The translations under genes and the position numbers were made by a program. DNA of 64,000 nucleotides from an uncultured Psychrobacter sp. (GTDB lineage Bacteria > Pseudomonadota > Gammaproteobacteria > Pseudomonadales > Moraxellaceae), in NCBI RefSeq assembly GCF_947495825.1, contig NZ_CANMAH010000001.1, positions 434,001 through 498,000 on the forward strand, read 5' to 3'. Below the pieces are notes generated by a model. The model saw nothing but the letters and a program-made list of their open reading frames with translations. It was not told where the DNA came from and made no database searches. Below are positions 45,900-56,711 of this stretch, in pieces; position 1 is the stretch's first letter; each line of letters starts with the position of its first letter.

Positions 45900-46804
45900 G
45901 ATGCCTCTGGGTTATTAAGCCAAGTCTTAAGTTGTTTTGCTTCATCGCTTAATGGATAAGCAGATAATAGCTGTTGTGCTAATCGTTGACGCGTGGTTCT
46001 ATCATTTTGAACGGCGGCAAGCTTAATACCTTGCAGAAGCAATCTAGGACTAATCCCTTGGCCTTGTACAAGCAATAAAGTCTCATCATAAAGCCGTTGT
46101 GCTTGCTGTACACGCTGCTGCTCAAGCAACAAATCAACCAGCTCAATATGAGCGATCAAGCTATTACGATTACCATCTAAAGCCCGTAAAAATGCTTTGG
46201 CCGCCGCTGGATGATTATTCAACTGTAGGTAAGTGCGCCCTAGGTTCTCAAGTGCACCAATACGTCCTTCGTAACCAAGTGCTGCACCTGCAATCTCAAA
46301 CTGCTCTGCCGCCTCTTTATAACGCTTCATCTGTGATAAATAGACACCATAGTTATTACGCACTTGATTAAAATTTTTGTCAAGCGAGATGGATTTTTTA
46401 AAGTATTGATCGGCCTTTTCAAGATTGAGGCGGCTGCCCTCTTGTTGCAACAAAACGCCCATCATATCATAGGCTGGCGCGTATCGGCTATCAGCAGCAA
46501 AAGCTTTTTCGAGTTGACGCTGAGCGGTATCAAGCTCATTTTTGCGAATGTATTGTGCGGCAAGCGACGTACGTACGCGCGCGATCTCTTGCTTGTCAAG
46601 ATTACGAATATCGCTTGGCTGGGTAGACGTTTGATAACGCGTACTTCCAGTTAAGCCATCTGTTGGTGTACTTTGGCAACCTGCTAGTAATAAGGCAACG
46701 ATTACACTAGCCATCAGCCCTTTTTTTGGGCTACCGGACTTTGAACTACCAGACATCGTATAGTTTGTTTTTTGATAAGCACTCGCTACTGAGGGCTCAT
46801 TCAT
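45890..46804 (-). CDS. pilW: Type IV pilus biogenesis/stability lipoprotein PilW (PilF)
   Basis: A TPR lipoprotein with lipobox LLAGC. The start is uncertain: the frame is open to 46924, but the lipoprotein signal sequence favours ATG 46804, 46756 or 46714. The mature part has about five TPR units (YIRKNELDTAQRQLEKAFAA, ADQYFKKSISLDKNFNQ, KRYKEAAEQFEIAG). PilW/PilF assembles the PilQ secretin for type IV pili. Position between rlmN and rodZ is the conserved one. The extra N-terminal residues upstream are hydrophobic and probably not translated. Confidence 0.9.
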   Translation of the reverse strand: MNEPSVASAYQKTNYTMSGSSKSGSPKKGLMASVIVALLLAGCQSTPTDGLTGSTRYQTSTQPSDIRNLDKQEIARVRTSLAAQYIRKNELDTAQRQLEKAFAADSRYAPAYDMMGVLLQQEGSRLNLEKADQYFKKSISLDKNFNQVRNNYGVYLSQMKRYKEAAEQFEIAGAALGYEGRIGALENLGRTYLQLNNHPAAAKAFLRALDGNRNSLIAHIELVDLLLEQQRVQQAQRLYDETLLLVQGQGISPRLLLQGIKLAAVQNDRTTRQRLAQQLLSAYPLSDEAKQLKTWLNNPEASWK

Positions 46805-47089
46805 TATTAAAGAAGTTTTACGCTGAGTCTTAAATTGACAAAAATATTCAAACATCATCATAGCCGCCATCATAAAACTGAGTTTTAGTACTGTGAGTTT
46901 AATACTAGAGTTCCAATGAGCCATTAGTTTAATGGATTTGGTCCCCTTAAGTACAATTTAGTTACTATGACTGCATTTTTATTGTTATAAATATTACTTA
47001 ATAAAACCAATAGGAACGTAAACCCATTCGTTTTTTATCCTATTTGTTTTTTATCTTAGACTGAGCCATTGTTTGCCGTTCACTGTAAT

Positions 47090-48337
47090 TTATTGGACAG
47101 TAGCGTTACCCTTAGCATCGCGATCTTTAATGCTTTGTTGCCATGCTGCTGACCGTCTGGTTCGATCAGCGACTTGTCCGACTAATTGACCACATGCTGC
47201 GTCAATATCATCACCGCGTGTTTGGCGAATGGTACAAACAAAGCCAGCTTCGCTCAAAATATTGCTAAACGCATGAATACGGTTGTTACTTGATTTATCA
47301 TAAGGCGCATGCGGGAACGGGTTGAACGGTATCAGGTTTATTTTACTTGGGAGACCATCAAGTAATGCAACCAACTGTTTGGCGTGTTCATTGCTGTCAT
47401 TGACGCCATCTAACATGACATATTCAATCGTGACGTGTTTTTTGTGGCGCGGATTAACGTCATAGACGTAATTTTTTGCCGCAGCGATCAGCTCGCTTAA
47501 CGGATATTTTTTATTAATTGGCACCAGCTCATTACGTAATTCGTCGTTGGGTGCGTGCAGTGAGATAGCTAAGGCTACATCAATATCTTTTGCTAACTGA
47601 TACATCTTGGGTACCACACCTGACGTCGATAAAGTGACTCGGCGTTTCGATAGACCATAAGCATGATCGCTAAGCATGAGCTCCATAGAGCTGACCACTG
47701 GCTTATAGTTTAATAATGGTTCACCCATGCCCATCATGACAACGTTGGTCACGTTGTTTTCCCATAAGCTATGATCGACGTTCTCTAAGCTGTCGTTTTC
47801 GTCCGCCATATAAGAAGCGTTGGCGACCCACAACTGCCCGATAATCTCAGCGACGCTCAAATCACGCTCAAAGCCCTGTTTACCTGTGCTGCAAAAGCTA
47901 CAATCCAGTGCACAGCCGACTTGTGATGAGATACATAGAGTTTTGCGGCCGTTCGACTTACTGTCATCTGCTGGTATTAGCACCGTCTCAACCAATGAGC
48001 CACCCGTCACCTCAAACACCCATTTACGCGTGCCATCATCACTGTATTGACGATGAATGACTTTTGGCGGGGTCACACATGCATGCATAGACAGCTTATC
48101 GCGTAACGACTTGCTTAGATTGGTCATCTGCTCAAAGTCGGTCACTCCATGCTGATATATCCACTTAATCACTTGCGTCGCCCGAAATGGCTTTTCGCCG
48201 ATGCTCTTAAAGTAATCAGCGAGCTGTGCTTGTGTCATACCTAATAGGTTGGTTTTTGCCTGCGCTTCATCTACCAGCTTAATGCTATCAGTGCGCTTGT
48301 TGGGTATGTGCTGAGTGGGTGTTTGAATCGTTGACAT
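47090..48337 (-). CDS. rlmN: 23S rRNA/tRNA adenine C2-methyltransferase RlmN
   Basis: A radical SAM enzyme, 415 residues from ATG 48337 (the open frame reaches 48400, but the extra N-terminus is not family-like). The radical SAM cysteines are in [25 protein letters not shown] and [10 protein letters not shown] follow, as in RlmN. The C-terminal cysteine that takes part in methyl transfer is in DIDAACGQL. It methylates A2503 of 23S rRNA and A37 of some tRNAs. It starts the rlmN-pilW-rodZ-ispG-hisS cluster. Confidence 0.96.
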   Translation of the reverse strand: MSTIQTPTQHIPNKRTDSIKLVDEAQAKTNLLGMTQAQLADYFKSIGEKPFRATQVIKWIYQHGVTDFEQMTNLSKSLRDKLSMHACVTPPKVIHRQYSDDGTRKWVFEVTGGSLVETVLIPADDSKSNGRKTLCISSQVGCALDCSFCSTGKQGFERDLSVAEIIGQLWVANASYMADENDSLENVDHSLWENNVTNVVMMGMGEPLLNYKPVVSSMELMLSDHAYGLSKRRVTLSTSGVVPKMYQLAKDIDVALAISLHAPNDELRNELVPINKKYPLSELIAAAKNYVYDVNPRHKKHVTIEYVMLDGVNDSNEHAKQLVALLDGLPSKINLIPFNPFPHAPYDKSSNNRIHAFSNILSEAGFVCTIRQTRGDDIDAACGQLVGQVADRTRRSAAWQQSIKDRDAKGNATVQ

Positions 48338-48615
48338 AATAGGTAACCTTTTGGCATAAGCCATGAGCGTAGTAATACAATTAAATGCTGCATTGAGCAA
48401 TCCGTTATGAGCGCAAAACTTATCATATATAGAATGCAGATAATTTCCATATCGATAAAGTGCTGATAAGGGGTTGATAACGCTAATTAAATGATTGAAA
48501 ACCGATAATGAGGGACATAGTAATAAATTTCAACAAAAACAACCAATAAGCTTAATAATGGTTTGTCAAAAAAAAGATAATCAATAAAATATAAAATTTT
48601 TCAATAATAGTGGAA

Positions 48616-48645
48616 ACGGCTTATACTCAATAGAGTATAAGCCGT
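48616..48645 (-). terminator. Perfect 13-bp hairpin behind ndk
   Basis: ACGGCTTATACTC at 48616-48628 pairs perfectly with GAGTATAAGCCGT at 48633-48645 (4-base loop), 60 bp past the ndk stop. The T run on the minus strand is short and broken. It probably terminates or protects the ndk transcript. The rest of the 48338-48704 gap shows no gene. Confidence 0.65.
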
Positions 48646-48704
48646 CCTTGCAAAACCAACTACTGATAATCAACATCATAAGCTGATATCAATAATCGTT
48701 GTTA

Positions 48705-49136
48705 TTAGCGCGTACGTGCACAAACTTCATCATCATTGAAAAAGTAGCTGATTTCACGCTTAGCTGATTCAGCTGAATCTGAACCATGAACCGCGTTTTC
48801 ATCGATGCTGCTAGCAAAATCAGCACGGATAGTGCCTTTTTCTGCTTCTTTTGGATTGGTTGCACCCATGATTTCGCGATGCTTAGCGATAGCATTTTCG
48901 CCTTCTAATACTGATACCAATACTGGACCTGACATCATGAATGACTTTAGGTCATTGTAAAATGGACGCTCAGCGTGCTCAGCGTAAAAACCGCCTGCCT
49001 TTTCATCATCAAGTTGTAGCATTTTGGCTGCAACGATTTTTAGACCAGCTTGTTCAAAACGGTCATAGATAGCGCCGATGTGGTTGCCAGCGACAGCGTC
49101 AGGTTTGATGATAGATAAAGTACGTTCGTTAGCCAT
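48705..49136 (-). CDS. ndk: Nucleoside diphosphate kinase
   Basis: A 143-residue protein of normal Ndk length. [12 protein letters not shown] opens it, the phosphate-binding Arg lies in [11 protein letters not shown], and the active-site histidine is in [16 protein letters not shown]. It balances nucleoside triphosphates using ATP. TAGGAGATT is the ribosome site. It stands alone between rlmN and purA. Confidence 0.98.
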   Translation of the reverse strand: MANERTLSIIKPDAVAGNHIGAIYDRFEQAGLKIVAAKMLQLDDEKAGGFYAEHAERPFYNDLKSFMMSGPVLVSVLEGENAIAKHREIMGATNPKEAEKGTIRADFASSIDENAVHGSDSAESAKREISYFFNDDEVCARTR

Positions 49137-49410
49137 AAAAAATCTCCTAATAAAGGGTAAGTTAAATAAGAATTAAAAATATGATTTAAACTTTGACCAC
49201 AATGTTGACTTGGACTGATTCAAATGACTCATGTTTTACCAATATGAAAACATAAGCGCCAACACATGATTGCTGCCTATTATAATGATTGACGCTATAA
49301 ATGATAGGGGTAATTCTGATACCAGCTTACTTAAACGTAAATTTTGCATTCACTAAAAGTAAGAGGTACATACTATATATTGTATATCTACCAATATTAT
49401 TAATCTTTAT

Positions 49411-49451
49411 AAAAAACCCTAATGTTAGTTCTAAGCTGGACATTAGGGTTT
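49411..49451 (-). terminator. Rho-independent terminator behind purA
   Basis: AAACCCTAATGT at 49414-49425 and ACATTAGGGTTT at 49440-49451 pair perfectly (12 bp, 14-base loop). On the minus strand a T run follows directly. It lies 28 bp past the purA stop. The remaining part of the ndk-purA gap (49137-49410) shows no gene. Confidence 0.93.
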
Positions 49452-49478
49452 CGTCATTCAATAGTTTGTTCTATTTAT

Positions 49479-50777
<1,299 letters not shown>

Positions 50778-50923
50778 TTACAATGATGTATTAAGGTGCA
50801 TGGCCTGTTCATTATCAAACAGCCATACGATAACAATTTAAAACTAAACGAAAAATAATGCTTTTTGACAATACTGTCTTTTGATAAACCCATCTTTTGA
50901 TACGGTTGTTTGACAAAACAGCT

Positions 50924-52249
50924 TTATTTAACAGCGGTTAATTGCCACTGGTTGTCAACGATGCTTAATCGATGCGTGACGTCTTGAGGACAGTCATGCA
51001 TATCTAGTGGTACAGTGACTCGGTAACCTTGCTGGCGTAAGCTATCTACTTGCTGGCGTAGCGTCTGTTTTTGTTCGCTATCCATATTGTTGATTGCATC
51101 ATAATCAACCACCACTACCATTGGAGCAGCCAATCCGACATGTGCCAATAAGCGGCTGACGTCCATACTAAAGCCCGTGGCTTCACGTGGCTGGTTATCT
51201 GTTAAGTGACCACCACTTTGCATCCCATCGAAACGTCCGCCACGTACCAACGGCTGGGTCTCACTATTGATATAACCATTAAACACAATACCGGTGTGAT
51301 AGTGATAGCCTGACAGCTCCGTGACATCGATACTGACATCACAATTCCATTGCTCCTGCAGATGCGTTTTTAAGCGCTGTAACTCATCGACTGCCGTAAC
51401 AATTTCGGTATCTTGTTGAGCGGTATCTGATAGCTTAGACAATAGCTGCGTCATATCATGACCAAAGCGTGCTAGAGCATAAAAATCACTACCCATAGGT
51501 AATGTTTGGCAGACGCGCTTTAACTCTGGTAGGTTTTTATTGGCGTATAAATGCATCAATTGCTTGGTATCACTGTCTGATAACTCAACCAATAAAGCCA
51601 ACCGTTTAAATATCGCCACATGACCCAAATCAATATGCAAAGCTGCACTCATATTTAGGTCATTGACCATCGTAAATAAGACATCTATCAGTTCAAAATC
51701 TGCACTAAGCGATGCACAACCAAATATCTCAGCACCTAACTGCAATGGCGTACGCGATCCAAACAGTCCTGAGGGTAAGGTGTGAATGACATCACCTGCA
51801 TAGCAATAACGCGCAACACCTGTCCCGCCATGATGGGCATCGATACGCAAAATCTGCGGCGTAATATCCGCACGCACACCCATCAAACGACCTGTAAGCT
51901 GATCAATGATTTTAAAGGTTTGACGTTTAAGATCTTCTGATGCATCACTTAATAATGACTCTGTAAACTCAATCATCGGCGGGTTAACCAGCTGATAGCC
52001 GTGAGTGATCAGCTGCTGAGTTAGCTGATGTCGCAGCACTTCTTGCTTTTGCGCATCTTCAAACAATACATCAACCACACCATCAGGTAGCAGCCAGCTA
52101 TTGGCAACTTCTGCGGTAAAATTACTGAGATGAAAATTGCTTAAATGTGGCAGATGATTGGGTACACTACTATCATCAGCATGCTGAGAGGTGGGATTGG
52201 TTTTAGAACGTGATTGGACGGGTACAGCTGAATAAGAACTGACAGACAC
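50924..52249 (-). CDS. hisZ: ATP phosphoribosyltransferase regulatory subunit HisZ
   Basis: A 441-residue HisS-like protein without synthetase motifs. The class II core is seen in LLPDGVVDVLFEDAQKQEVL, RQTFKIIDQLTGRLMGVRAD and GRFDGMQSGGH. It lacks the histidyl-tRNA synthetase active-site peptides found in the hisS gene of this window. HisZ pairs with short HisG to start histidine synthesis. The start is GTG at 52249 with AAGGATTTATT upstream. The 50 N-terminal residues before the core are low-complexity. The hisZ-purA order matches related genomes. Confidence 0.92.
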   Translation of the reverse strand: MSVSSYSAVPVQSRSKTNPTSQHADDSSVPNHLPHLSNFHLSNFTAEVANSWLLPDGVVDVLFEDAQKQEVLRHQLTQQLITHGYQLVNPPMIEFTESLLSDASEDLKRQTFKIIDQLTGRLMGVRADITPQILRIDAHHGGTGVARYCYAGDVIHTLPSGLFGSRTPLQLGAEIFGCASLSADFELIDVLFTMVNDLNMSAALHIDLGHVAIFKRLALLVELSDSDTKQLMHLYANKNLPELKRVCQTLPMGSDFYALARFGHDMTQLLSKLSDTAQQDTEIVTAVDELQRLKTHLQEQWNCDVSIDVTELSGYHYHTGIVFNGYINSETQPLVRGGRFDGMQSGGHLTDNQPREATGFSMDVSRLLAHVGLAAPMVVVVDYDAINNMDSEQKQTLRQQVDSLRQQGYRVTVPLDMHDCPQDVTHRLSIVDNQWQLTAVK

Positions 52250-52910
52250 AATAAATCCTTGTTTGGCGTATTGCTTACCAAAAAACGCGGCATAGTAAGG
52301 TTTTGTTTATGATTACATCAACGATGGCTACTGTATGTTTTTGACACATTTTCAACACGCAACACCATTGACCCAATTATTTATAAACAAACTAGGTAAC
52401 CGCAAAAGGGTGAGTAATAAGTATAAGTTAGGATGATAAGACGAGTATCTTTATGCACTAATTATAGTAAATGATCAGCGCACTTTATGTTTTAGTTTAG
52501 CATAGCAACTGGGGTTCGCCTAGTCACAATTCATATCAATACGTTCTATCTAGTCATAAATACATTATTGCATTATTGCGATTTATTATTAGCCAAAACT
52601 ATCGTTTATGATCGCTTTTATCATCTATTAAATCGTGATGAATGATTTGGTTCACATCTTTTTAATAGACCCATGTTACACTAGCTTATGTTTTAGGCTA
52701 TTAGTAGACAGGCTATAATTGTCTCGAAATAAAGTCGATACATTAGTAGCCACGTACAGCTGGTATAATTTTTTGCTTGCTAAAACTGCAGATATTACAG
52801 CAAATTTATTCCAGTTCGTTTACCTACAAAAACCACGATTAACAACATACAAACTACGATATAAACTTATTAACCCCCATTCTATCTAACCACTTAATTT
52901 CGGAGACCTT
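52250..52910. other. 661-bp intergenic region, no gene seen
   Basis: The gap lies between divergent hisZ and the DUF2237 gene. It is AT-rich and holds no ORF with family features and no strong hairpin that I can see. It presumably contains the promoters of both genes. Confidence 0.55.
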
Positions 52911-53300
52911 ATGTCATCTGACTACCACCCTAACCCTGCTATTAATCAGACCAATGTGCTAGGTACTGCTCTTGCCAGCTGCTGCTTTGATCCAATTACT
53001 GGCTACTATCGTAATGGTTTTTGTCATACTGGCAATCATGATGTCGGCCAGCATACCGTTTGTGCCAAGATGACCAGTGAATTTCTTAACTTTTCATCGA
53101 GTCGCGGTAATGATTTGATTACGCCTTTACCAGAATACAATTTTCCAGGTCTAAAACCTGGTGACTATTGGTGTATCTGTGCGCTACGCTGGGTTGAAGC
53201 ATTAGATTTCGATATTGCACCAAAATTGAAACTAGAAGGTTGCCATGAGAGTTTACTGACACTGGTCGATATTGAAACTTTAAAACGCTATGCGATATAA
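52911..53300 (+). CDS. DUF2237 family protein
   Basis: A 129-residue protein of the DUF2237 family: NVLGTALASCCFDPITGYYRNGFC near the start (seen as LASCCFDPITGYYRNGFC), then GQHTVCAKMT, GNDLITPLPEY and the core GLKPGDYWCICALRWVEAL. Several conserved cysteines could bind a metal or act in redox, but the function of the family is unknown. GGAGACCTT is a clear ribosome site. It is followed by the CorA gene on the same strand with a 105-bp gap. Confidence 0.9.
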   Translation: MSSDYHPNPAINQTNVLGTALASCCFDPITGYYRNGFCHTGNHDVGQHTVCAKMTSEFLNFSSSRGNDLITPLPEYNFPGLKPGDYWCICALRWVEALDFDIAPKLKLEGCHESLLTLVDIETLKRYAI

Positions 53301-53404
53301 CAACGACATGGTTTATCGTTGGGCTTTTCTAGGCTGAATTCATTTGGGCCATTTTGAACAGAAAGTAGCCATTTAGATTTTATAAAAGCAACAAGGGAGG
53401 GTGT

Positions 53405-54619
53405 ATGGACCGCAATGACGATCTATCAATCAAGACAAATACCCGCATTACACCTGACTCTAATATTAGTCGCATCTATTCTGATATCAGCGACAGTCAT
53501 CCCTATCTAGATAGTTATGACAGCTATATCTACGGAGATGTGGATGCCACGGCCGAAGATACCATCGAGACGATGACGGTGTATGATCCTGACTCTGAGC
53601 GTTATGAAGACATCGATTTGTCTAGCGATGACGAAGTGGTCAACTGCTATGCTTATTCGCGCAAGACAGGCGAGCAACTGAGCCAAGTGGCGCTCAATGA
53701 CGTCAGTCGCGCCCTTAGCAACAGTGGTCAATTTATCTGGCTTGGACTGTATGATCCCAGTTTAGAGACCATGATTAAAGTCCAAAATGCCTTTGACTTA
53801 CATGAGCTTGCGATCGAAGATGCGTTTGCCGATCATCAGCGCGCCAAAGTCGAAAACTATGATAATGACATGGTATTTGTGGTGCTACGTACAGCCAAAT
53901 TAGAAGACAATATTATTCGCTATGGTACTACTGCCATATTTATGGGTAAAAACTATCTGATTACGATTCGTAATGGACCCTCCAACTCCTATGCACCCGT
54001 ACGTGAGCACTGCAACCGTCGCCCTGAAAAGCTACGCATGGGACCCATATTTGTACTACATGCTATTCTCGATTTTATTGTCGATAACTATATGCCAGTC
54101 ACTGATCGCCTAGGTAGCTATTTACGTGAGCAAGAGCGCTATGTCTTTAGTTATGAGTTTAACAAAAGCACATTAAAAAACCTATACGAGCTCAAGTCGC
54201 AACTGGTAAATATGCGAGCAATTATCTTGCCCGTACAAGACATCTGTAGCTTTTTTATCAACCATAAAAAAAGCGAGTTGGTCTCTGGGTTTTCGCAAGC
54301 AGCAAAACCTTACTTTCGTGATGTCAATGACCATCTACTCCACTCTTTAGACGCTATTAATGGTTTGAATGAGATGCTAAGTGTGGTGATGAACACTTAT
54401 ATGGCGATGGTGAATATGGGACAAAACGAAGTAGTACGTAAGCTTGCTGCTTGGGCGGGTATCTTAGCCGTACCGACTGCCATCGCTGGTATTTATGGGA
54501 TGAACTTTGACTTCATGCCTGAGTTACATTGGAAGTACTCATACCTTGTGATCATGGGATTTATCATCGCCTTATGTAGTTATCTATACTACAATTTTAA
54601 AAGATTAAAGTGGCTATAG
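53405..54619 (+). CDS. corA: CorA-type magnesium/metal ion transporter
   Basis: A 404-residue CorA-family channel. The cytoplasmic domain spans about 60-340 (AIEDAFADHQRAKVENYDND). Two C-terminal membrane helices follow; the first ends with the ion-selectivity motif YGMNFDFMPE (about 365), and the second ends in a short basic tail. The N-terminal 55 residues are an acidic extension (many Asp/Tyr, for example DSYDSYIYGDVDATAED) not found in E. coli CorA. It should take up Mg2+ and possibly Co2+ or Ni2+. AAGGGAGGGTGT is the ribosome site. A strong terminator follows. Confidence 0.93.
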   Translation: MDRNDDLSIKTNTRITPDSNISRIYSDISDSHPYLDSYDSYIYGDVDATAEDTIETMTVYDPDSERYEDIDLSSDDEVVNCYAYSRKTGEQLSQVALNDVSRALSNSGQFIWLGLYDPSLETMIKVQNAFDLHELAIEDAFADHQRAKVENYDNDMVFVVLRTAKLEDNIIRYGTTAIFMGKNYLITIRNGPSNSYAPVREHCNRRPEKLRMGPIFVLHAILDFIVDNYMPVTDRLGSYLREQERYVFSYEFNKSTLKNLYELKSQLVNMRAIILPVQDICSFFINHKKSELVSGFSQAAKPYFRDVNDHLLHSLDAINGLNEMLSVVMNTYMAMVNMGQNEVVRKLAAWAGILAVPTAIAGIYGMNFDFMPELHWKYSYLVIMGFIIALCSYLYYNFKRLKWL

Positions 54620-54695
54620 TCTGGCTTGCCAATTACCTATAAGTACCTACAAATACTTAGATGGCAGGCTATGGTAGGCTCAAACATTTTAGACA

Positions 54696-54728
54696 TAAAA
54701 AAGGGCTAACCATGTTAGCCTTTTTTTA
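54696..54728 (+). terminator. Rho-independent terminator after corA
   Basis: AAAAAAGGGCTAAC pairs with GTTAGCCTTTTTTT around a 3-base loop (GGCTAAC at 54704-54710, GTTAGCC at 54714-54720), with A and T runs on both sides. It ends the corA transcript and can also stop folD on the other strand. Confidence 0.93.
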
Positions 54729-54738
54729 TATTTTCTAA

Positions 54739-54801
54739 ATTTTCTTTTATACTTTCTAAATTTTCTTTTATACTTTCTAAATTTTCTTTTATACTTTCTA
54801 A
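54739..54801. repeat. 21-bp tandem repeat, three perfect copies plus partial copies
   Basis: Three consecutive 21-bp units beginning ATTTTCTTTTATACTTTCTA lie just past the corA terminator and before the folD stop. Partial units flank both sides. The array is noncoding and AT-rich. Copy number may vary between strains. Confidence 0.88.
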
Positions 54802-54824
54802 ATTTTCTAGCGCATTGGACTTGT

Positions 54825-55724
54825 TTATAAACCCGCTGACTTTTCAGCCGCATCCACCGTTTGACGAATCAGTGTGTTGATAGTCATTGGACCCACGCCA
54901 CCTGGAACGGGCGTATAAGCACTAGCGATATGCTCAATACCTTGTAATTCAATATCACCGACACCGCCATTATCGGTTGGATGGAAACCTGCATCGACGA
55001 CCACCGCCCCTTTTTTGATCCACTCTGCTTTGATCAGCTCAGGTACACCTACGGCTCCAACGACAATATCAGCACGCTTAATATGCGCAGCCAAATCCTG
55101 TGTTTTTGAATGGCACATGGTTACTGTACAGTTAGCATTTAATAGCATCATCGCCATTGGTTTACCCAAGATGGCACTACGCCCCACAACCACTGCCTCC
55201 AAACCTGCAAGCTCGATATTATAATGATCCAATAAATGCATGATGCCTTGCGGCGTACATGAACCATAAGCAGATTGCTGCATCGCCATACGACCAAACC
55301 CAAGACAAGTGACCCCATCGACGTCTTTTGCCAAATCAATCTGCTCAAAGCATGCACGCTCATCAACATGATCAGGAACGGGATGCTGTAGCAATATACC
55401 ATGGACATCTGGATTGTTATTAAGTTCATCTATCTTGGCTTTGAGCTGCTCTGTGGTCGTCGTACTTGGCATCTCAACCCGAATTGAATCCATACCGACA
55501 CGCTTACAGGCATTACCTTTCATACGCACATAAGTGGCAGAGGCAGGATCATCACCAATCAATATCGTTGCCAAACTTGGCGTACGACCAGTCTTCTCTT
55601 TGAGAGTATCAACGCGTGTACGCAACTCTTGCTCTATTTGCTTAGCAAGTGCTTTGCCGTCTAATAATGTGGCAGATTGATTATCTGACGTCATTGTCGT
55701 CTTAGTTGACGAGGCATTTGACAT
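54825..55724 (-). CDS. folD: Bifunctional methylenetetrahydrofolate dehydrogenase/cyclohydrolase FolD
   Basis: From ATG 55724 (GGAG ribosome site at good distance) a 299-residue FolD. The frame is open 17 codons further upstream, but that hydrophobic start is unlike the family. Motifs: [14 protein letters not shown] with the catalytic lysine, [18 protein letters not shown]-type segment [27 protein letters not shown] for NADP binding, and [11 protein letters not shown] near the end. It interconverts one-carbon forms of tetrahydrofolate. It stands alone. Confidence 0.96.
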   Translation of the reverse strand: MSNASSTKTTMTSDNQSATLLDGKALAKQIEQELRTRVDTLKEKTGRTPSLATILIGDDPASATYVRMKGNACKRVGMDSIRVEMPSTTTTEQLKAKIDELNNNPDVHGILLQHPVPDHVDERACFEQIDLAKDVDGVTCLGFGRMAMQQSAYGSCTPQGIMHLLDHYNIELAGLEAVVVGRSAILGKPMAMMLLNANCTVTMCHSKTQDLAAHIKRADIVVGAVGVPELIKAEWIKKGAVVVDAGFHPTDNGGVGDIELQGIEHIASAYTPVPGGVGPMTINTLIRQTVDAAEKSAGL

Positions 55725-56711
55725 GGTAACTCCAATAAATAAAGCAATAAATAAGAGGGAAACAGTGTCGGCCATTATTTTGCTCAGTAAACATAGGTGA
55801 GCAGTAGCTTACTATGAGCGTATATATCCCGCATTTTGCACATCATCAGGACAATTGAGGTAGCAATTGTGCTGATAAACCTCTTAAAAAGCAGACACTG
55901 TACTAAGCAAGGTATTGTACCTATTTTGCGACCAAAATCCCAGTCATCAATCAGTATTGCTTCTCAGCTGTTGTAAATTCTCTGATAACTCTTATAAGAA
56001 ATATTAACGTAGATAAAATTATCACTTACGACCAAAACTTAGCAGTCACTAGTCGTTGAATCATAAGATTGCCTATAAACTTGAGATTTGACGCTTATTA
56101 GTGTTACTCTTATGGCACGTAAATGTTACTTATATTTAACATGGATGTCGTTTTATTTGTAAGTTTTATTTGTGAATAGTATAGAGCGTCTGTTTTAGAC
56201 TTATACAGCGTCAGTCGCTATTCACACGTTTTTCACATGCTATTGGCTAGTTTTGTATTTAGCCAACTTGCTTATAGCGGTTAAATGGCTCTCACATCAT
56301 TAATATGTTCAAAGTTTAAATGTTACTAAGAAGATATTTTGCATAAAAAATGAGTGCCAACTTTAGCTGTCTATGTCTGATACGAAGTATTGGTTATTAT
56401 TTCGTGTTCGTTAGTACTGTATTAACAAGTACTTATCCGTAACATCTACTATGACATGCGACTGTATGAGCGTGATGGTAACTCCATTATTAGACGCCAG
56501 TCATTATGGGGGCTACTGTTTATTGTGTCCCATATTGTTTGACGTTTGGTTCTTGGTATATAGCTTCTTCATCGCATGTTTTGCTGACTGACTGTTAACG
56601 AAACAACAGATTTGTGTGGCAATAGCAGTATCAGTCTGATTACTAAATTCATAATTAGTTGGGACTATAAATCGTAGTACCAACTTTTTTTATCTAAAAC
56701 AATCGCGAGGT
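55725..56711. other. 987-bp intergenic region, possible long leader of the symporter gene
   Basis: No ORF with family features lies in this long gap between divergent folD and the symporter. It is one of the longest noncoding stretches in the window. Its right end carries a terminator-like hairpin 20 bp before the symporter start (listed separately). I see no match to a riboswitch class I can recognise by eye. It may hold a regulatory RNA, several promoters, or decayed sequence. Confidence 0.5.
56657..56691 (+). promoter_or_regulatory. Terminator-like hairpin in the symporter leader, candidate attenuator
   Basis: AGTTGG and CCAACT (56657-56662, 56680-56685) and ACTA/TAGT inside them form a 10-bp stem with one internal mismatch and a 7-base loop. 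Seven T follow directly. It has the form of an intrinsic terminator on the plus strand but ends only 20 bp before the symporter ATG. This suggests transcription attenuation, or a stop for an upstream small RNA. Function is inferred. Confidence 0.6.
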
